Below are positions 53,014 to 61,920 of a DNA stretch of 64,000 nt, in pieces. The notes beneath the pieces are model-generated. The model made no database searches. It was given only the letters and a program-made list of their open reading frames with translations, and was not told the DNA's origin. Source of the DNA: Butyricicoccus pullicaecorum (GTDB taxonomy: Bacteria; Bacillota; Clostridia; Oscillospirales; Butyricicoccaceae). A program made the translations under genes and the position numbers. Position 1 is the first letter of the stretch. The number at the start of each line of letters is the position of its first letter. The stretch is taken from assembly GCA_021531865.1 (NCBI GenBank), contig JAFBIW010000003.1:121050-185049 (forward strand), given 5' to 3'.

Positions 53014-53892
53014 ATGACTCAGAAAAGATTATTCAGCCTGCTGATGGCAGGTATGCTGTCTGTTTCCCTGCTCGCCGGCTGCGGCGGCTCCTCCGATTCC
53101 TCTGCGGATGCTTCGGCTGATGCGGCGCAGAATACCGCGGACACCGCTGCGGATGCTTCCGCTTCGGCGGCGGACAGCGATCTGGCGTATGTGCTTGGCA
53201 ACGGCAAGATGAAGATCGGCTACACCGTATACGAGCCCATGAACTACACCGACGCCAACGGCGAATTCACCGGCTTCGACACCGAATTTGCAGAGGCCGT
53301 CTGCGAAAAGTTGGGCGTTGCGCCTGAGTTTGTTGAGATCAACTGGGATACCAAGGTCGTTGAGCTGGACGCCAAGAGCATCGACTGCATCTGGAACGGC
53401 ATGACCATCACCGACGATCTCAAGCAGAATATCGCGATCTCCGATCCCTATGTCAAGAACATGCAGGTTGCCGTCATCAAGTCCGCGAATGCCGACAAGT
53501 ATACCGATGTGGCTTCTCTGGCTTCCGCTTCTCTGGTCGCTGAGGCCGGTTCCGCCGGTCAGAGCGTCATCGAGGACGAGGCCAACGGGCTGAGCGGCGC
53601 CAGCCTCACCACCGTTACCAAGCAGACCGACGCCCTGCTCGAGGTTGCGTCCGGCGCGTCCGACGCGGCGATTCTGGACTGGACGCTGGCCAAGAGCATG
53701 ATCGGCGAGGGCACTGATTTTGCCGATCTGGTCATGATCGACGGTCTGGAGCTCTCCGTTGAGGAGTACGGCATCGGCTTCCGCAAGGACAGCGATCTGT
53801 GCGACAAGGTCAATGAGATCATGGGTGAGCTGATTGCGGACGGCACGCTGCCCGCGCTGGCTGACAAGTACGGTCTCGGCCTTGCTGAATAA
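53014..53892 (+). CDS. Polar amino-acid ABC transporter, substrate-binding lipoprotein
   Basis: A 292-residue SBP_bac_3 lipoprotein. The signal peptide ends in the lipobox LLAGC (Cys about 23). A low-complexity Ser/Ala/Asp tether follows (about 27-55). The mature domain has KMKIGYTVYEPMNYTDANGEFTGFDTEFAEAVCEKLG, the ligand-contact IWNGMTITDDLKQNIAISDPYV, and the C-terminal IMGELIADGTLPALADKYGL. It captures a polar amino acid and delivers it to the permease encoded next. The exact ligand (cystine, glutamine or another) cannot be told from the sequence. Confidence 0.93.
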   Translation: MTQKRLFSLLMAGMLSVSLLAGCGGSSDSSADASADAAQNTADTAADASASAADSDLAYVLGNGKMKIGYTVYEPMNYTDANGEFTGFDTEFAEAVCEKLGVAPEFVEINWDTKVVELDAKSIDCIWNGMTITDDLKQNIAISDPYVKNMQVAVIKSANADKYTDVASLASASLVAEAGSAGQSVIEDEANGLSGASLTTVTKQTDALLEVASGASDAAILDWTLAKSMIGEGTDFADLVMIDGLELSVEEYGIGFRKDSDLCDKVNEIMGELIADGTLPALADKYGLGLAE

Positions 53893-53976
53893 AGAGAATA
53901 AAAAATTGAATTTTTATCCAAACGGGACAGCTTTTTTGAGTTGCCCCGCTTGGCTTTGTTTGGAGGAGATACCGTC

Positions 53977-54627
53977 GTGAGTACATCCGCATCTGTTATT
54001 TTTTCACAGCTGCTGCACTGCTTTCAAATTAACTGCACAATTTTCTTCGTCACGCTCCTGCTCGCCCTGCCGCTTGGCCTGGTCGTCTCGTTCGGCTCGA
54101 TGAGCCGTTTCGCACCGCTGGCCTGGCTGGTCAAGACCTTCGTCTGGATCATCCGCGGCACGCCGCTGATGCTTCAGATCATCGTCATCTTCTACGGTCC
54201 CGGTCTGCTCTGGGACGGCGACCTGATGCCCCGCATCACAGCCGTCTGCGTTGCCTTCGTCATCAACTACGCCTGCTACTTTTCCGAGATCTTCCGCGGC
54301 GGCATCCAGTCGATCCCGCGCGGACAGTACGAGGCCGGTCAGGTGCTGGGCATGACCAAGCCGCAGATCTTCTTCCGCGTTACCCTGCTGCAGGTCGTCA
54401 AGCGCGTCATCCCGCCGCTCGGCAACGAGTTTATGACCCTCATCAAGGATACCTCTCTGGCAAACGTCATCGCGACCAAGGAGATCATCATGATGAGTAA
54501 GGAGTTCACGACCAAGGGCCTGATCTGGCCGCTCTTCTCGACCGCCCTGTTCTTCCTCGCGTTCGTCGGCATCCTGACGCTTGCGTTCGGCTGGTTCGAG
54601 CGGAAGATGGATTATTTCCGCGTATAA
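53977..54627 (+). CDS. Polar amino-acid ABC transporter, permease
   Basis: A 216-residue HisM/GlnP-type permease with about five transmembrane helices. It begins at GTG 53977 with GGAGGAGATACC upstream. Family blocks are FVWIIRGTPLMLQIIVIFYG, YFSEIFRGGIQSIPRGQYEAGQVLGM (the EAA loop that docks on the ATPase) and PLGNEFMTLIKDTSLANVIATKEI. Only one permease gene is present, so a homodimer is likely. It is 84 bases after the binding-protein gene and 13 before the ATPase. Confidence 0.94.
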   Translation: MSTSASVIFSQLLHCFQINCTIFFVTLLLALPLGLVVSFGSMSRFAPLAWLVKTFVWIIRGTPLMLQIIVIFYGPGLLWDGDLMPRITAVCVAFVINYACYFSEIFRGGIQSIPRGQYEAGQVLGMTKPQIFFRVTLLQVVKRVIPPLGNEFMTLIKDTSLANVIATKEIIMMSKEFTTKGLIWPLFSTALFFLAFVGILTLAFGWFERKMDYFRV

Positions 54628-54640
54628 GGAGGGAAACACA

Positions 54641-55429
54641 ATGGCGATCTTAGAGGTAAACAATATCTGCAAGAGCTTCGGCAGCACCGAGGTGCTCAAG
54701 GGGATCAACTTCTCCCTCGAACGCGGACAGGTACTCGCGATCATCGGTTCCTCCGGTTCGGGCAAGACCACCCTGCTGCGCTGCCTGAATTTTCTGGAAA
54801 CACCCGACGCCGGTCAGATCGCGGTCAACGGCGAGATCCTGTTCGACGCGGCGCACACCCATGCGCAGAGCGACGCCGAGATTCGGCAGAAACGCCTGCA
54901 TTTCGGCATGGTCTTCCAGTCCTTCAATCTTTTTCCGCAGTATACCGCGCTGGAAAACGTCATGCTGGCCAGCATCCTGCTCGCCAAGCAGCGGCCCGAC
55001 TATAAAAAGAACAAGCGGGCGATCCACGAGGAGATCCAGAACAACGCCATGCAGTTGCTCGAGCAGATGAGCCTGACCGGCCGCATGAACCACTATCCGC
55101 ACCAGCTTTCAGGCGGTCAGCAGCAGCGCGTCGCGATCGCGCGGGCGCTGGCGCTCCATCCCGATATCCTCTGCTTCGACGAGCCGACCTCTGCGCTCGA
55201 TCCCGAGCTGACCGGTGAGGTGCTCAAGGTCATCCGCGAGCTGGCCGACAAGCACACCACCATGGTCATTGTCACGCACGAGATGACCTTCGCGCGCGAC
55301 GTTGCCGATCACGTCGTCTTCATGGACGGCGGCGTTGTCGTCGAACAGGGCCCTCCCGAGCAGGTATTCGGCAATACACAAAACGAGCGAACACAGGCAT
55401 TTTTGAGCAGATATTCGCAAAATTCCTAG
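54641..55429 (+). CDS. Polar amino-acid ABC transporter, ATPase
   Basis: A 262-residue GlnQ/HisP-type ATPase. Walker A is IIGSSGSGKTTLLRC (about residues 36-50), the Q-loop VFQSFNLFPQYTALENV, signature QLSGGQQQRVAIARAL, Walker B ILCFDEPTSALDPE and H-loop VIVTHEMTFARD. A 10-15 residue insertion lies around HTHAQSDAEIRQK. AAGGAGGG precedes the ATG. The three genes make a complete importer. Confidence 0.95.
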   Translation: MAILEVNNICKSFGSTEVLKGINFSLERGQVLAIIGSSGSGKTTLLRCLNFLETPDAGQIAVNGEILFDAAHTHAQSDAEIRQKRLHFGMVFQSFNLFPQYTALENVMLASILLAKQRPDYKKNKRAIHEEIQNNAMQLLEQMSLTGRMNHYPHQLSGGQQQRVAIARALALHPDILCFDEPTSALDPELTGEVLKVIRELADKHTTMVIVTHEMTFARDVADHVVFMDGGVVVEQGPPEQVFGNTQNERTQAFLSRYSQNS

Positions 55430-55508
55430 TTTGCATTAAGATTTGCGCAGCACATATAGATATTTTATCTAAAATCGGTTTACAAAATGGTAAATATGCG
55501 GTAAAATA

Positions 55509-55543
55509 AGGGCAAGACCGGTGGTTCGGTCTTGCCCTTTTTC
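55509..55543 (+). terminator. Terminator of the amino-acid ABC operon
   Basis: The perfect stem AGGGCAAGACC/GGTCTTGCCCT with an eight-base loop is followed by TTTTT. Confidence 0.9.
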
Positions 55544-55590
55544 GTATCAGAGCCGCTTCATAAATTTGGTATAATATTTGTGATTTTCTG

Positions 55591-55619
55591 TTGAACTTTT
55601 GAATGGTTTTTGATACAAT
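55591..55619 (+). promoter_or_regulatory. Promoter of 4-hydroxybutyrate dehydrogenase
   Basis: TTGAAC (55591-55596), 17 bases, TACAAT (55614-55619). A leader of about 100 bases follows, without a recognised riboswitch. Confidence 0.75.
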
Positions 55620-55726
55620 TGATTTAGGCCTGTTTCGGCTGTCCCGCGATGGGCCGTCCAACTTTGGTGAAACGTCCCGGTCTCCGGGCTTTTACACAAC
55701 AAATTTTAAAAATGGAGATGTTTAAC

Positions 55727-56887
55727 ATGGATTCTTTTAGCGCTTCTCTGATGAAGGACAAGAGAGAGATCATCATCGCTCCCACCATCTACAAGTTCCA
55801 GAACTTCGGTGAGTTTGCTCAGGAGTTCTCTCTGGGCAAGCGTGATCTGGTCCTGACCAACGAGTTCATCTACAAGCCCTTTATGGAGCAGTACAATCTG
55901 GAGTGCCAGTACGTATTCCAGGAGAAGTTCGGCGCAGGCGAGCCCTCCGAAGAAATGATCACTGCGATCTTCGAGGCCATTCCCTATGATTCCTATGACC
56001 GCGTTGTTGCCATCGGCGGCGGCGCTATCATGGACCTGTGCAAGCTGCTGGGTATCAAGCGTCCCTCTACCGTCAACAACCTGTACTTCAAGAAGGACCC
56101 GGTTGTTCACGAGAAGGAAGTTATCGCCGTCCCGACCACCTGCGGCACCGGCTCTGAGGTAACCAATATCTCTGTTGCCATCGTACATGAGCCCTCCGGC
56201 GCGACCACCAAGCTCGGTCTGGTTTCCGACGACATCATCCCGAACAAGGTCTGCCTGATCCCCGATCTGCTCAAGACCCTGCCCTACAAGCCCTTCGCTT
56301 CCTCCGCGATCGACGCGCTGATCCATGCCACCGAGTCCTACCTGTCCCCGGCTCGTAAGACCATGACCTCTGAGCTGTTCTCCGTCAAGGCGATGGAGAT
56401 CATCCTGGAGGGCTTCCGCCGCATCGGCGAGAATGGCCCGGACGCCCGTCTCGATTATCTCGAGGAGTTCGTTACCGCTTCCCTGTACGCCGGCATCGCC
56501 TTCCTGAAGGCTGGCTGCGCGACCGTACACGGCATGTCCTTCCCGCTTGGCGGCACCTACCATGTACCGCATGGTGAGTCCAACTACGCTCTGTTCGGCA
56601 AGATCCTCGAGATCTACGACGAGTACAAGCCCGAGGGCGAGCTGATGAACTTCAAGAAGCTGGTAGGCCGCATCCTGGGCTGCGACGCCAAGGACGCTAT
56701 CCCGACCCTGAACGCTCTGCTCGAGAAGGTCCTGCCGCTCAAGCCTCTGCATGAGTATGGCTTCAAGGAGTCCGACATCAAGGACTTCCCCGTATCCGTT
56801 ATGGAGAATCAGCAGCGCCTGATCACCAACTCCTATGTTCCGATGACCAAGGAGCTGATGGAGCGCATCTACCGCGAGTGCTTCTAA
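55727..56887 (+). CDS. 4hbD: 4-hydroxybutyrate dehydrogenase (iron-type alcohol dehydrogenase)
   Basis: A 386-residue group-III (Fe-ADH) dehydrogenase. The NAD-binding motif is VVAIGGGAIMDLCKLLG and the next block is VPTTCGTGSEVTNISVA. Metal-binding residues are the Asp and His in SAIDALIHATESYL and the His residues in ATVHGMSFPLGGTYHVPHGESN. It fits the 4HbD of Clostridium kluyveri and C. aminobutyricum, which interconverts succinate semialdehyde and 4-hydroxybutyrate. The location just before 4-hydroxybutyryl-CoA dehydratase supports that substrate. The start at 55727 has GGAG nine bases upstream. It is flanked by its own promoter and a terminator, so it can be expressed separately. Confidence 0.9.
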   Translation: MDSFSASLMKDKREIIIAPTIYKFQNFGEFAQEFSLGKRDLVLTNEFIYKPFMEQYNLECQYVFQEKFGAGEPSEEMITAIFEAIPYDSYDRVVAIGGGAIMDLCKLLGIKRPSTVNNLYFKKDPVVHEKEVIAVPTTCGTGSEVTNISVAIVHEPSGATTKLGLVSDDIIPNKVCLIPDLLKTLPYKPFASSAIDALIHATESYLSPARKTMTSELFSVKAMEIILEGFRRIGENGPDARLDYLEEFVTASLYAGIAFLKAGCATVHGMSFPLGGTYHVPHGESNYALFGKILEIYDEYKPEGELMNFKKLVGRILGCDAKDAIPTLNALLEKVLPLKPLHEYGFKESDIKDFPVSVMENQQRLITNSYVPMTKELMERIYRECF

Positions 56888-56927
56888 GTCTCCCGCGCGC
56901 AGAACCCTTCCGATAACCTGAGATCCG

Positions 56928-56960
56928 GAGCCGATTCCTTTTCCGGAATCGGCTCTTATT
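56928..56960 (+). terminator. Terminator after 4-hydroxybutyrate dehydrogenase
   Basis: The stem GAGCCGATTCC/GGAATCGGCTC with a six-base loop ends in TTATTT, 45 bases before the abfD start. Confidence 0.85.
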
Positions 56961-57001
56961 TACGAACCGATACTTTGAGAAAGAAAGGATACTGATTCGT
57001 C

Positions 57002-58447
57002 ATGATGACCAAGGACCAGTACATTGAATCCCTTCGCAAGCTGAACATGAACCTGTGGATGTTCGGTAAGAAGATCGAGAACCCGGTTGATGATCCGGTA
57101 ATCCGTCCCTCCCTGAACTCCTTCGCCGCGACCTACGAGCTGGCTGAGGACCCGCAGTACGAGGATCTGATGACCGCGACCTCTCACCTGACCGGCAAGA
57201 AGATCAACCGCTTCACCCATATGCATCAGTCTACCGACGACCTGATCAAGAAGGTCAAGATGCAGCGTCTGCTCGGCCAGAAGACCGCCGCCTGCTTCCA
57301 GCGCTGCGTTGGTATGGACGCGATGAACGCCGTTTATTCCTCTACCTATGAGATCGACCAGGCCTGCGGCACCAAGTACCATGAGAACTTTGTCAAGTTC
57401 CTGACCCGCGTTCAGGACGAGGATCTGGCCGTTGACGGCGCGATGACCGACGTTAAGGGCGACCGTTCTCTGGCTCCCTCCAAGCAGGCCGATCCCGATC
57501 TGTTCCTGCACGTTGTAGAGCGCACCGCGGACGGTGTTTACGTCACCGGCGCGAAGGCGCATCAGACCGGCTTCGTCAACTCGCATGAGGTTCTGGTTAT
57601 GCCCACCATCGCTATGCGTGAGGGCGACGAGGACTACGCGATCTCCTTCGCCGTTCCGACCGATTCCGAGGGCATCACTCTGATCTACGGCCGCCAGTCC
57701 TGCGACACCCGCAAGCTGGAGGAGTACAACGACATCGACGTCGGCAATAAGGTCTACGGCGGCCACGAGGTTCTGGTCGTATTCGACCGCGTATTCGTTC
57801 CGAACGACCGCATCTTCCTGAATGGTGAGGTCAAGTTCGCCGGCATGATCGTTGAGCGCTTTGCCGGTTATCACCGTCAGTCCTACGGCGGCTGCAAGGT
57901 CGGCGTTGGCGACGTTCTGATCGGCGCGACCGCTCTGGCTGTTGAGATGGCCGGCGCTGCCAAGGCTTCTCACGTTAAGGACAAGTTGATCGAGATGGTT
58001 CACCTGAACGAGACCCTGTACTGCTGCGGTATCGCCTGCTCTTCTCAGGGCTCCAAGACCGCTTCGGGCAACTACCTGATTGACCTGCTGCTGGCCAACG
58101 TCTGCAAGCAGAACGTTACCCGCTTCCCGTATGACATTGCGCGCATCGCGCAGGATCTGGCCGGCGGCGCTATGGTTACCCTGCCGTCCGAGGCCGACTT
58201 CCGCACCCCCGAGCTGCATGATTACATCGAGAAGTACTTCAAGGGCGTCGCTTCCGTTCCGACCGAGGATCGTATGCGCGTACTCCGCCTGATCGAGAAC
58301 ATGACCATGGGCACAGCCGCTGTCGGCTACCTGCCCGAGTCCATGCACGGCGCCGGCTCGCCGCAGGCGCAGCGCATCATGATCTCCCGTCAGTGCAACA
58401 TGGAAATGAAGAAGGAACTGGCGAAGAAGATCGCTCGCATCGGTTAA
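57002..58447 (+). CDS. abfD: 4-hydroxybutyryl-CoA dehydratase / vinylacetyl-CoA delta-isomerase
   Basis: A 481-residue FAD and [4Fe-4S] enzyme that converts 4-hydroxybutyryl-CoA to crotonyl-CoA by a radical mechanism. All four cluster ligands are present, offset by one from C. aminobutyricum AbfD: Cys 98 and Cys 102 (AACFQRC), His 291 and Cys 298 (YHRQSYGGC). Acyl-CoA-dehydrogenase-like folds and the HpaB-type N-terminus are recognisable. Oxygen sensitivity is expected, in line with a strict anaerobe. AAAGGA lies upstream of a double ATG. Hairpins stand on both sides of the gene. Confidence 0.97.
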   Translation: MMTKDQYIESLRKLNMNLWMFGKKIENPVDDPVIRPSLNSFAATYELAEDPQYEDLMTATSHLTGKKINRFTHMHQSTDDLIKKVKMQRLLGQKTAACFQRCVGMDAMNAVYSSTYEIDQACGTKYHENFVKFLTRVQDEDLAVDGAMTDVKGDRSLAPSKQADPDLFLHVVERTADGVYVTGAKAHQTGFVNSHEVLVMPTIAMREGDEDYAISFAVPTDSEGITLIYGRQSCDTRKLEEYNDIDVGNKVYGGHEVLVVFDRVFVPNDRIFLNGEVKFAGMIVERFAGYHRQSYGGCKVGVGDVLIGATALAVEMAGAAKASHVKDKLIEMVHLNETLYCCGIACSSQGSKTASGNYLIDLLLANVCKQNVTRFPYDIARIAQDLAGGAMVTLPSEADFRTPELHDYIEKYFKGVASVPTEDRMRVLRLIENMTMGTAAVGYLPESMHGAGSPQAQRIMISRQCNMEMKKELAKKIARIG

Positions 58448-58463
58448 TTCTGTTTGTATTTAT

Positions 58464-58495
58464 CAGATAGGCACTCCTTCCAGAGTGCCTATCTG
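58464..58495 (+). terminator. Stable hairpin after abfD
   Basis: The perfect 13-bp stem CAGATAGGCACTC/GAGTGCCTATCTG closes a six-base loop. There is no T-run, so it may act as an mRNA 3' stabiliser or weak terminator before the downstream gene. Confidence 0.6.
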
Positions 58496-58536
58496 TCCAT
58501 TCCGCTCATTTCGCAGGACAAAACAAGGGGGTTCCG

Positions 58537-58800
58537 ATGCGCGAAGTTGCTGTAAAATTCTGCGGCGGCTGCAACCCAGGCTATGACCGCGGCGCGGCCT
58601 ATCAGGAGATCCGCTCTGCGGTATCCGACCGTGCGGTGGTTTCCCTCCCGCAGGAGGGAAAGCGCTATGACGCGCTGCTCATCATCCGCGGCTGCACCGG
58701 CTGCCCCTATCTCTACGAGGAGATCGACGCCGGGGAACGAATCCTCTGCGTCAGGCAAAGCGACATTCCGGAGGTCGTTGAAAAAATCCGGAAGCTATAA
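58537..58800 (+). CDS. CGGCNP-motif mini-protein
   Basis: An 87-residue protein of unknown function. It has CGGCNPGYDR near the N-terminus (Cys 9 and 12) and a second cysteine pair in IRGCTGCPYLYEEI (about residues 53-56). The two CxxC pairs would suit a bound metal or Fe-S centre. It sits between abfD and the CoA-transferase and has GGGGG upstream of its ATG. Similar CGGCN small proteins accompany fermentation genes in other clostridia, but I know of no assigned role. A part in maturation or redox of the Fe-S dehydratase is only a guess. Confidence 0.8.
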   Translation: MREVAVKFCGGCNPGYDRGAAYQEIRSAVSDRAVVSLPQEGKRYDALLIIRGCTGCPYLYEEIDAGERILCVRQSDIPEVVEKIRKL

Positions 58801-58831
58801 AAAGAAATAATTTTTATGAGGATGATGCTTC

Positions 58832-60388
58832 ATGAAGAAAGTAAAGATACTTACCGCTGAAGAGGCTGCCCTGCTCGTACAGGACGGCGACACCATTGCA
58901 ACTGGCGGCTTTGTAAGCTGCGCGTGCCCGGAAGCTCTTTCCAAGGCACTCGAGGCTCGTTTTCTGGAGACCGGCCACCCGAAGGATCTGACCCTGTTCT
59001 TTGCAGCCGGTCAGGGTCATCGTGACGGCACCGGCGGCGACCACTACGGCCATGAGGGCATGGTCAAGCGCGTCATCGGCGGCCACTGGGATCGCGCGCC
59101 CCGTCTGGGCGAGCTCGCGCTGACCAACAAGATCGAGGCGTACAACCTGCCGCAGGGCGTTATTTCCCATATGTACCGCGATATCGCCGCGCACAACATC
59201 GGCACCATTACCCATGTTGGTCTGTACACCTTCGCCGATCCCCGCAATGGCGGCGGCAAGCTCAACGACGTAACCACCGAGGATCTGGTCAAGATCGTTA
59301 ATATCGAGGGTGAGGAGCGCCTGCTGTACAAGGGCTTCCCGATCAACGTCGTATTCCTCCGCGCTTCCTACTGCGATGAGTTCGGCAACTGCACCGTACA
59401 CCGCGAGATCGGCCCGCTGGACGTCACTGCGATGGCGCAGGCGTGCAAGAACTCGGGCGGTAAGGTCATCGTACAGGTCGAGAAGATCGTACAGGGCGGC
59501 TCGCTTGATCCCAAGCTGGTTGCCATCCCGGGCATCTACGTCGACTCCGTCGTTGTCGGCTCGGACGAGGACAACATGCAGTGCCTGGGCATGCCGTATG
59601 ACGGCGCACTGACCGGCGAGTTCCGCATCCCGGTCGACGCCATCCCGCCCATCCCGCTGGACGCCAAGAAGATTCTGGCCCGCCGTGCCGCGATGGAGCT
59701 CCCCAAGGACGCCATCGTCAACCTGGGCACCGGTGCTCCCGAGAAGATCGCGAACGTTGCGGCTGAGGAAGGCATCTCCGATAACATGACCCTGACCGTT
59801 GAGGCCGGCTCGATCGCAGGTGTTCCCTACGGCGGCACCCAGTTCGGCGCGGCTGCGAACGCAATGTGCATCATCCCGCACAACGTACAGTTCGACTTCT
59901 ATCAGGGCGGCGGTCTGGATATCGCTTTCCTGGGTCTGGCTGAGACTGCGCCCAACGGCGACCTGAACGTTTCCAAGTTCGGCACCCGTCTGGCCGGTGC
60001 GGGCGGATTCATCGACATCACCCAGAACGCCAAGAAGGTCTGCTACTGCGGCACCTTTACCGCCAAGGGTCTGAAAACCGACTGCGTTGACGGCAAGCTC
60101 GTCATTGTTCAGGAGGGCGCGAAGAAGAAGTTCGTCAAGAAAGTTGAGCATATCACCTTCTCCGGCGTTTACGCCAACAAGGTTCATCAGCCGGTTCTGT
60201 ACATCACTGAGCGCGCTGTCTTTGAGCTGCGCCCCGAGGGCGTTACCCTGATCGAGATCGCGCCCGGCATTGATCTGCAGACCCAGATCCTCGACCAGAT
60301 GGAGTTCAAGCCGCAGATCGCAGACGATCTCAAGCTGATGGACGCCCGCATCTTCCGCGACGAAAAGATGGGCCTTGCCAACGACTGA
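58832..60388 (+). CDS. pct: Pct-type short-chain acyl-CoA:acetate CoA-transferase
   Basis: A 518-residue class-I CoA-transferase in which the alpha and beta parts are fused, as in propionate CoA-transferase. The oxyanion/GxGG regions are GDTIATGGFVSCACPEAL and NLGTGAPEKIANVAAEEG. The catalytic Glu 324 is in TLTVEAGSIAGVPYGG, the same number as in Clostridium propionicum Pct. It differs from the shorter AbfT/Cat2 4-hydroxybutyrate CoA-transferase (about 440 residues) usually found beside AbfD. Here it may activate 4-hydroxybutyrate with acetyl- or butyryl-CoA, or release butyrate. The ATG follows a weak GAGGATG. Confidence 0.88.
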   Translation: MKKVKILTAEEAALLVQDGDTIATGGFVSCACPEALSKALEARFLETGHPKDLTLFFAAGQGHRDGTGGDHYGHEGMVKRVIGGHWDRAPRLGELALTNKIEAYNLPQGVISHMYRDIAAHNIGTITHVGLYTFADPRNGGGKLNDVTTEDLVKIVNIEGEERLLYKGFPINVVFLRASYCDEFGNCTVHREIGPLDVTAMAQACKNSGGKVIVQVEKIVQGGSLDPKLVAIPGIYVDSVVVGSDEDNMQCLGMPYDGALTGEFRIPVDAIPPIPLDAKKILARRAAMELPKDAIVNLGTGAPEKIANVAAEEGISDNMTLTVEAGSIAGVPYGGTQFGAAANAMCIIPHNVQFDFYQGGGLDIAFLGLAETAPNGDLNVSKFGTRLAGAGGFIDITQNAKKVCYCGTFTAKGLKTDCVDGKLVIVQEGAKKKFVKKVEHITFSGVYANKVHQPVLYITERAVFELRPEGVTLIEIAPGIDLQTQILDQMEFKPQIADDLKLMDARIFRDEKMGLAND

Positions 60389-60509
60389 TTATCTTACTTT
60401 CGTGTGAATTGTCGTATTTTGTGTAAATTCTTGTGATTGCGCAAAGTATTCTGAGATTTTTTCTGGTAAATTCACGAAAATTTTTCAAAAATTTTCCGGA
60501 TAATACTTT

Positions 60510-60524
60510 CTTTCGATACGAAAG
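60510..60524. repeat. Perfect palindrome upstream of thiolase
   Basis: CTTTCGATACGAAAG is a 6+3+6 inverted repeat in the AT-rich 243-base gap before thlA, next to TAAAAT and TATAAC -10-like sequences (60530-60541). It is a candidate operator; it does not match the Rex consensus. Confidence 0.55.
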
Positions 60525-60631
60525 TTTGATAAAATTATAACGAAGCAAGGGGAATCCTTCCCTGCTGATATGTCCGCATCCGGGCGGGCAAATCCGCCCG
60601 GATGAAACCGACAAGAAAAGGAGAGTTTCCA

Positions 60632-61819
60632 ATGAATGTTTACATCTGCTCCGCAGCTCGTACGGCCATCGGTACTTATGGCGGCACCCTGCGCGACGTT
60701 CCGGCTGCTCAGCTCGGCACCGCTGCTGCGAAGGCCGCGATCGAGCGCGCCGGCATTGACAGTGCGGTAATCGACGAGGTCCTGTTCGGTCAGGTACTCC
60801 AGGGCGGCGTTGGTCAGAACGTTGCCCGTCAGGTATGTCTGGGCGCCGGCCTCCCGATCACCACCCCTGCGATGACCCTGAATAAGGTCTGCGGCTCCTC
60901 GATGCGTGCAATCTCCCTCGGTTCTCAGATGATTCGTTCCGGCGAAGTTCAGGCTATGCTGGTCGGTGGCTGCGAGTCCATGTCCGGTGCTCCCTATATC
61001 TCCCACAATATGCGCTGGGGCGCTCGCATGAACGACGTCAAGCTGGTTGATATGATGGTATACGACGGCGTATTCGACGTATTCAATCAGTACCACATGG
61101 GCATCACCGCGGAGAATGTTGCTGCACAGTACGGCATCACCCGTGAGATGCAGGATCAGATCGGCTACGAGTCCCAGATGAAGGCTGCCAAGGCGATCGC
61201 CTCCGGCCGCTTCAAGGACGAGATCGTTCCGATCGAGGTCAAGAAGAAGAAGGAAACTATCGTATTCGATACCGATGAGCATTGCCGCCCGCAGACCACC
61301 CTCGAAGGTCTGGCCAAGCTCCGTCCCGCTTTCAAGAAGGACGGTACCGTCACCGCCGGCAACGCTTCCGGCATCAACGACGCCGGCGCTGCGATGATCA
61401 TCGCTTCCGAGGACTTTGTCAAGGCGAACGGCCTCAAGCCGCTGGCGAAGATCCGTGCGTTCGGCTCCGTCGGCTGTGATCCGTCCATTATGGGCGTCGG
61501 CCCGATCGAGTCCTCCCGTCAGGCGCTGGCGCGTGCCGGCCTGACCGTTGCTGACCTCGACCTCGTCGAGTCCAACGAGGCGTTTGCGGCACAGGCTGCT
61601 GCCGTAAACCGTGAGCTGGGCTTCGATATGGAGAAGGTCAACGTCAACGGCGGCGCGATCGCGCTGGGCCATCCGATCGGCGCGGCAGGCTGCCGTATCT
61701 CCACTACCCTGATCTACGAGATGATCAAGCGTGACCTGACCCTGGGCCTGGCCACCATGTGCATCGGCGGCGGCATGGGCGAGGCGCTCATCGTTGAGCG
61801 TGACGAGCTCTGCAAGTAA
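60632..61819 (+). CDS. thlA: Acetyl-CoA C-acetyltransferase (thiolase)
   Basis: A 395-residue thiolase that condenses two acetyl-CoA to acetoacetyl-CoA, the first committed step of the acetyl-CoA route to butyrate. The acyl-binding Cys 87 is in [11 protein letters not shown], the active-site His in [16 protein letters not shown], and the proton-shuttling Cys in [11 protein letters not shown]. The start at 60632 has AAGGAG eight bases upstream. A promoter is probable in the AT-rich upstream gap. Codon use (GTT, GCT, CTG, TCC enriched) suggests strong expression. Confidence 0.97.
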   Translation: MNVYICSAARTAIGTYGGTLRDVPAAQLGTAAAKAAIERAGIDSAVIDEVLFGQVLQGGVGQNVARQVCLGAGLPITTPAMTLNKVCGSSMRAISLGSQMIRSGEVQAMLVGGCESMSGAPYISHNMRWGARMNDVKLVDMMVYDGVFDVFNQYHMGITAENVAAQYGITREMQDQIGYESQMKAAKAIASGRFKDEIVPIEVKKKKETIVFDTDEHCRPQTTLEGLAKLRPAFKKDGTVTAGNASGINDAGAAMIIASEDFVKANGLKPLAKIRAFGSVGCDPSIMGVGPIESSRQALARAGLTVADLDLVESNEAFAAQAAAVNRELGFDMEKVNVNGGAIALGHPIGAAGCRISTTLIYEMIKRDLTLGLATMCIGGGMGEALIVERDELCK

Positions 61820-61858
61820 AGCCCATTCTTCCGAACTTTTTTCGATCAAAATTTTTAC

Positions 61859-61888
61859 AGGGAAGGCGCGCCCTCCGGCGCACTTCCC
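61859..61888 (+). other. Intercistronic hairpin between thlA and crt
   Basis: GGGAAG-CGCGCC pairs with GGCGC-CTTCCC around a CTCC loop; no T-run follows. It could be an RNase processing or stabilising element within the thlA-crt-hbd transcript. Confidence 0.5.
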
Positions 61889-61920
61889 TTCCCTGCAACA
61901 TCAAAGGAGCATAAATTAAA

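Noticed and set aside
58814..60187. Long minus-strand frames opposite pct, abfD, 4hbD and thlA
   Set aside because: All lie antisense to highly conserved enzymes and have no ribosome-binding sites or recognisable domains.
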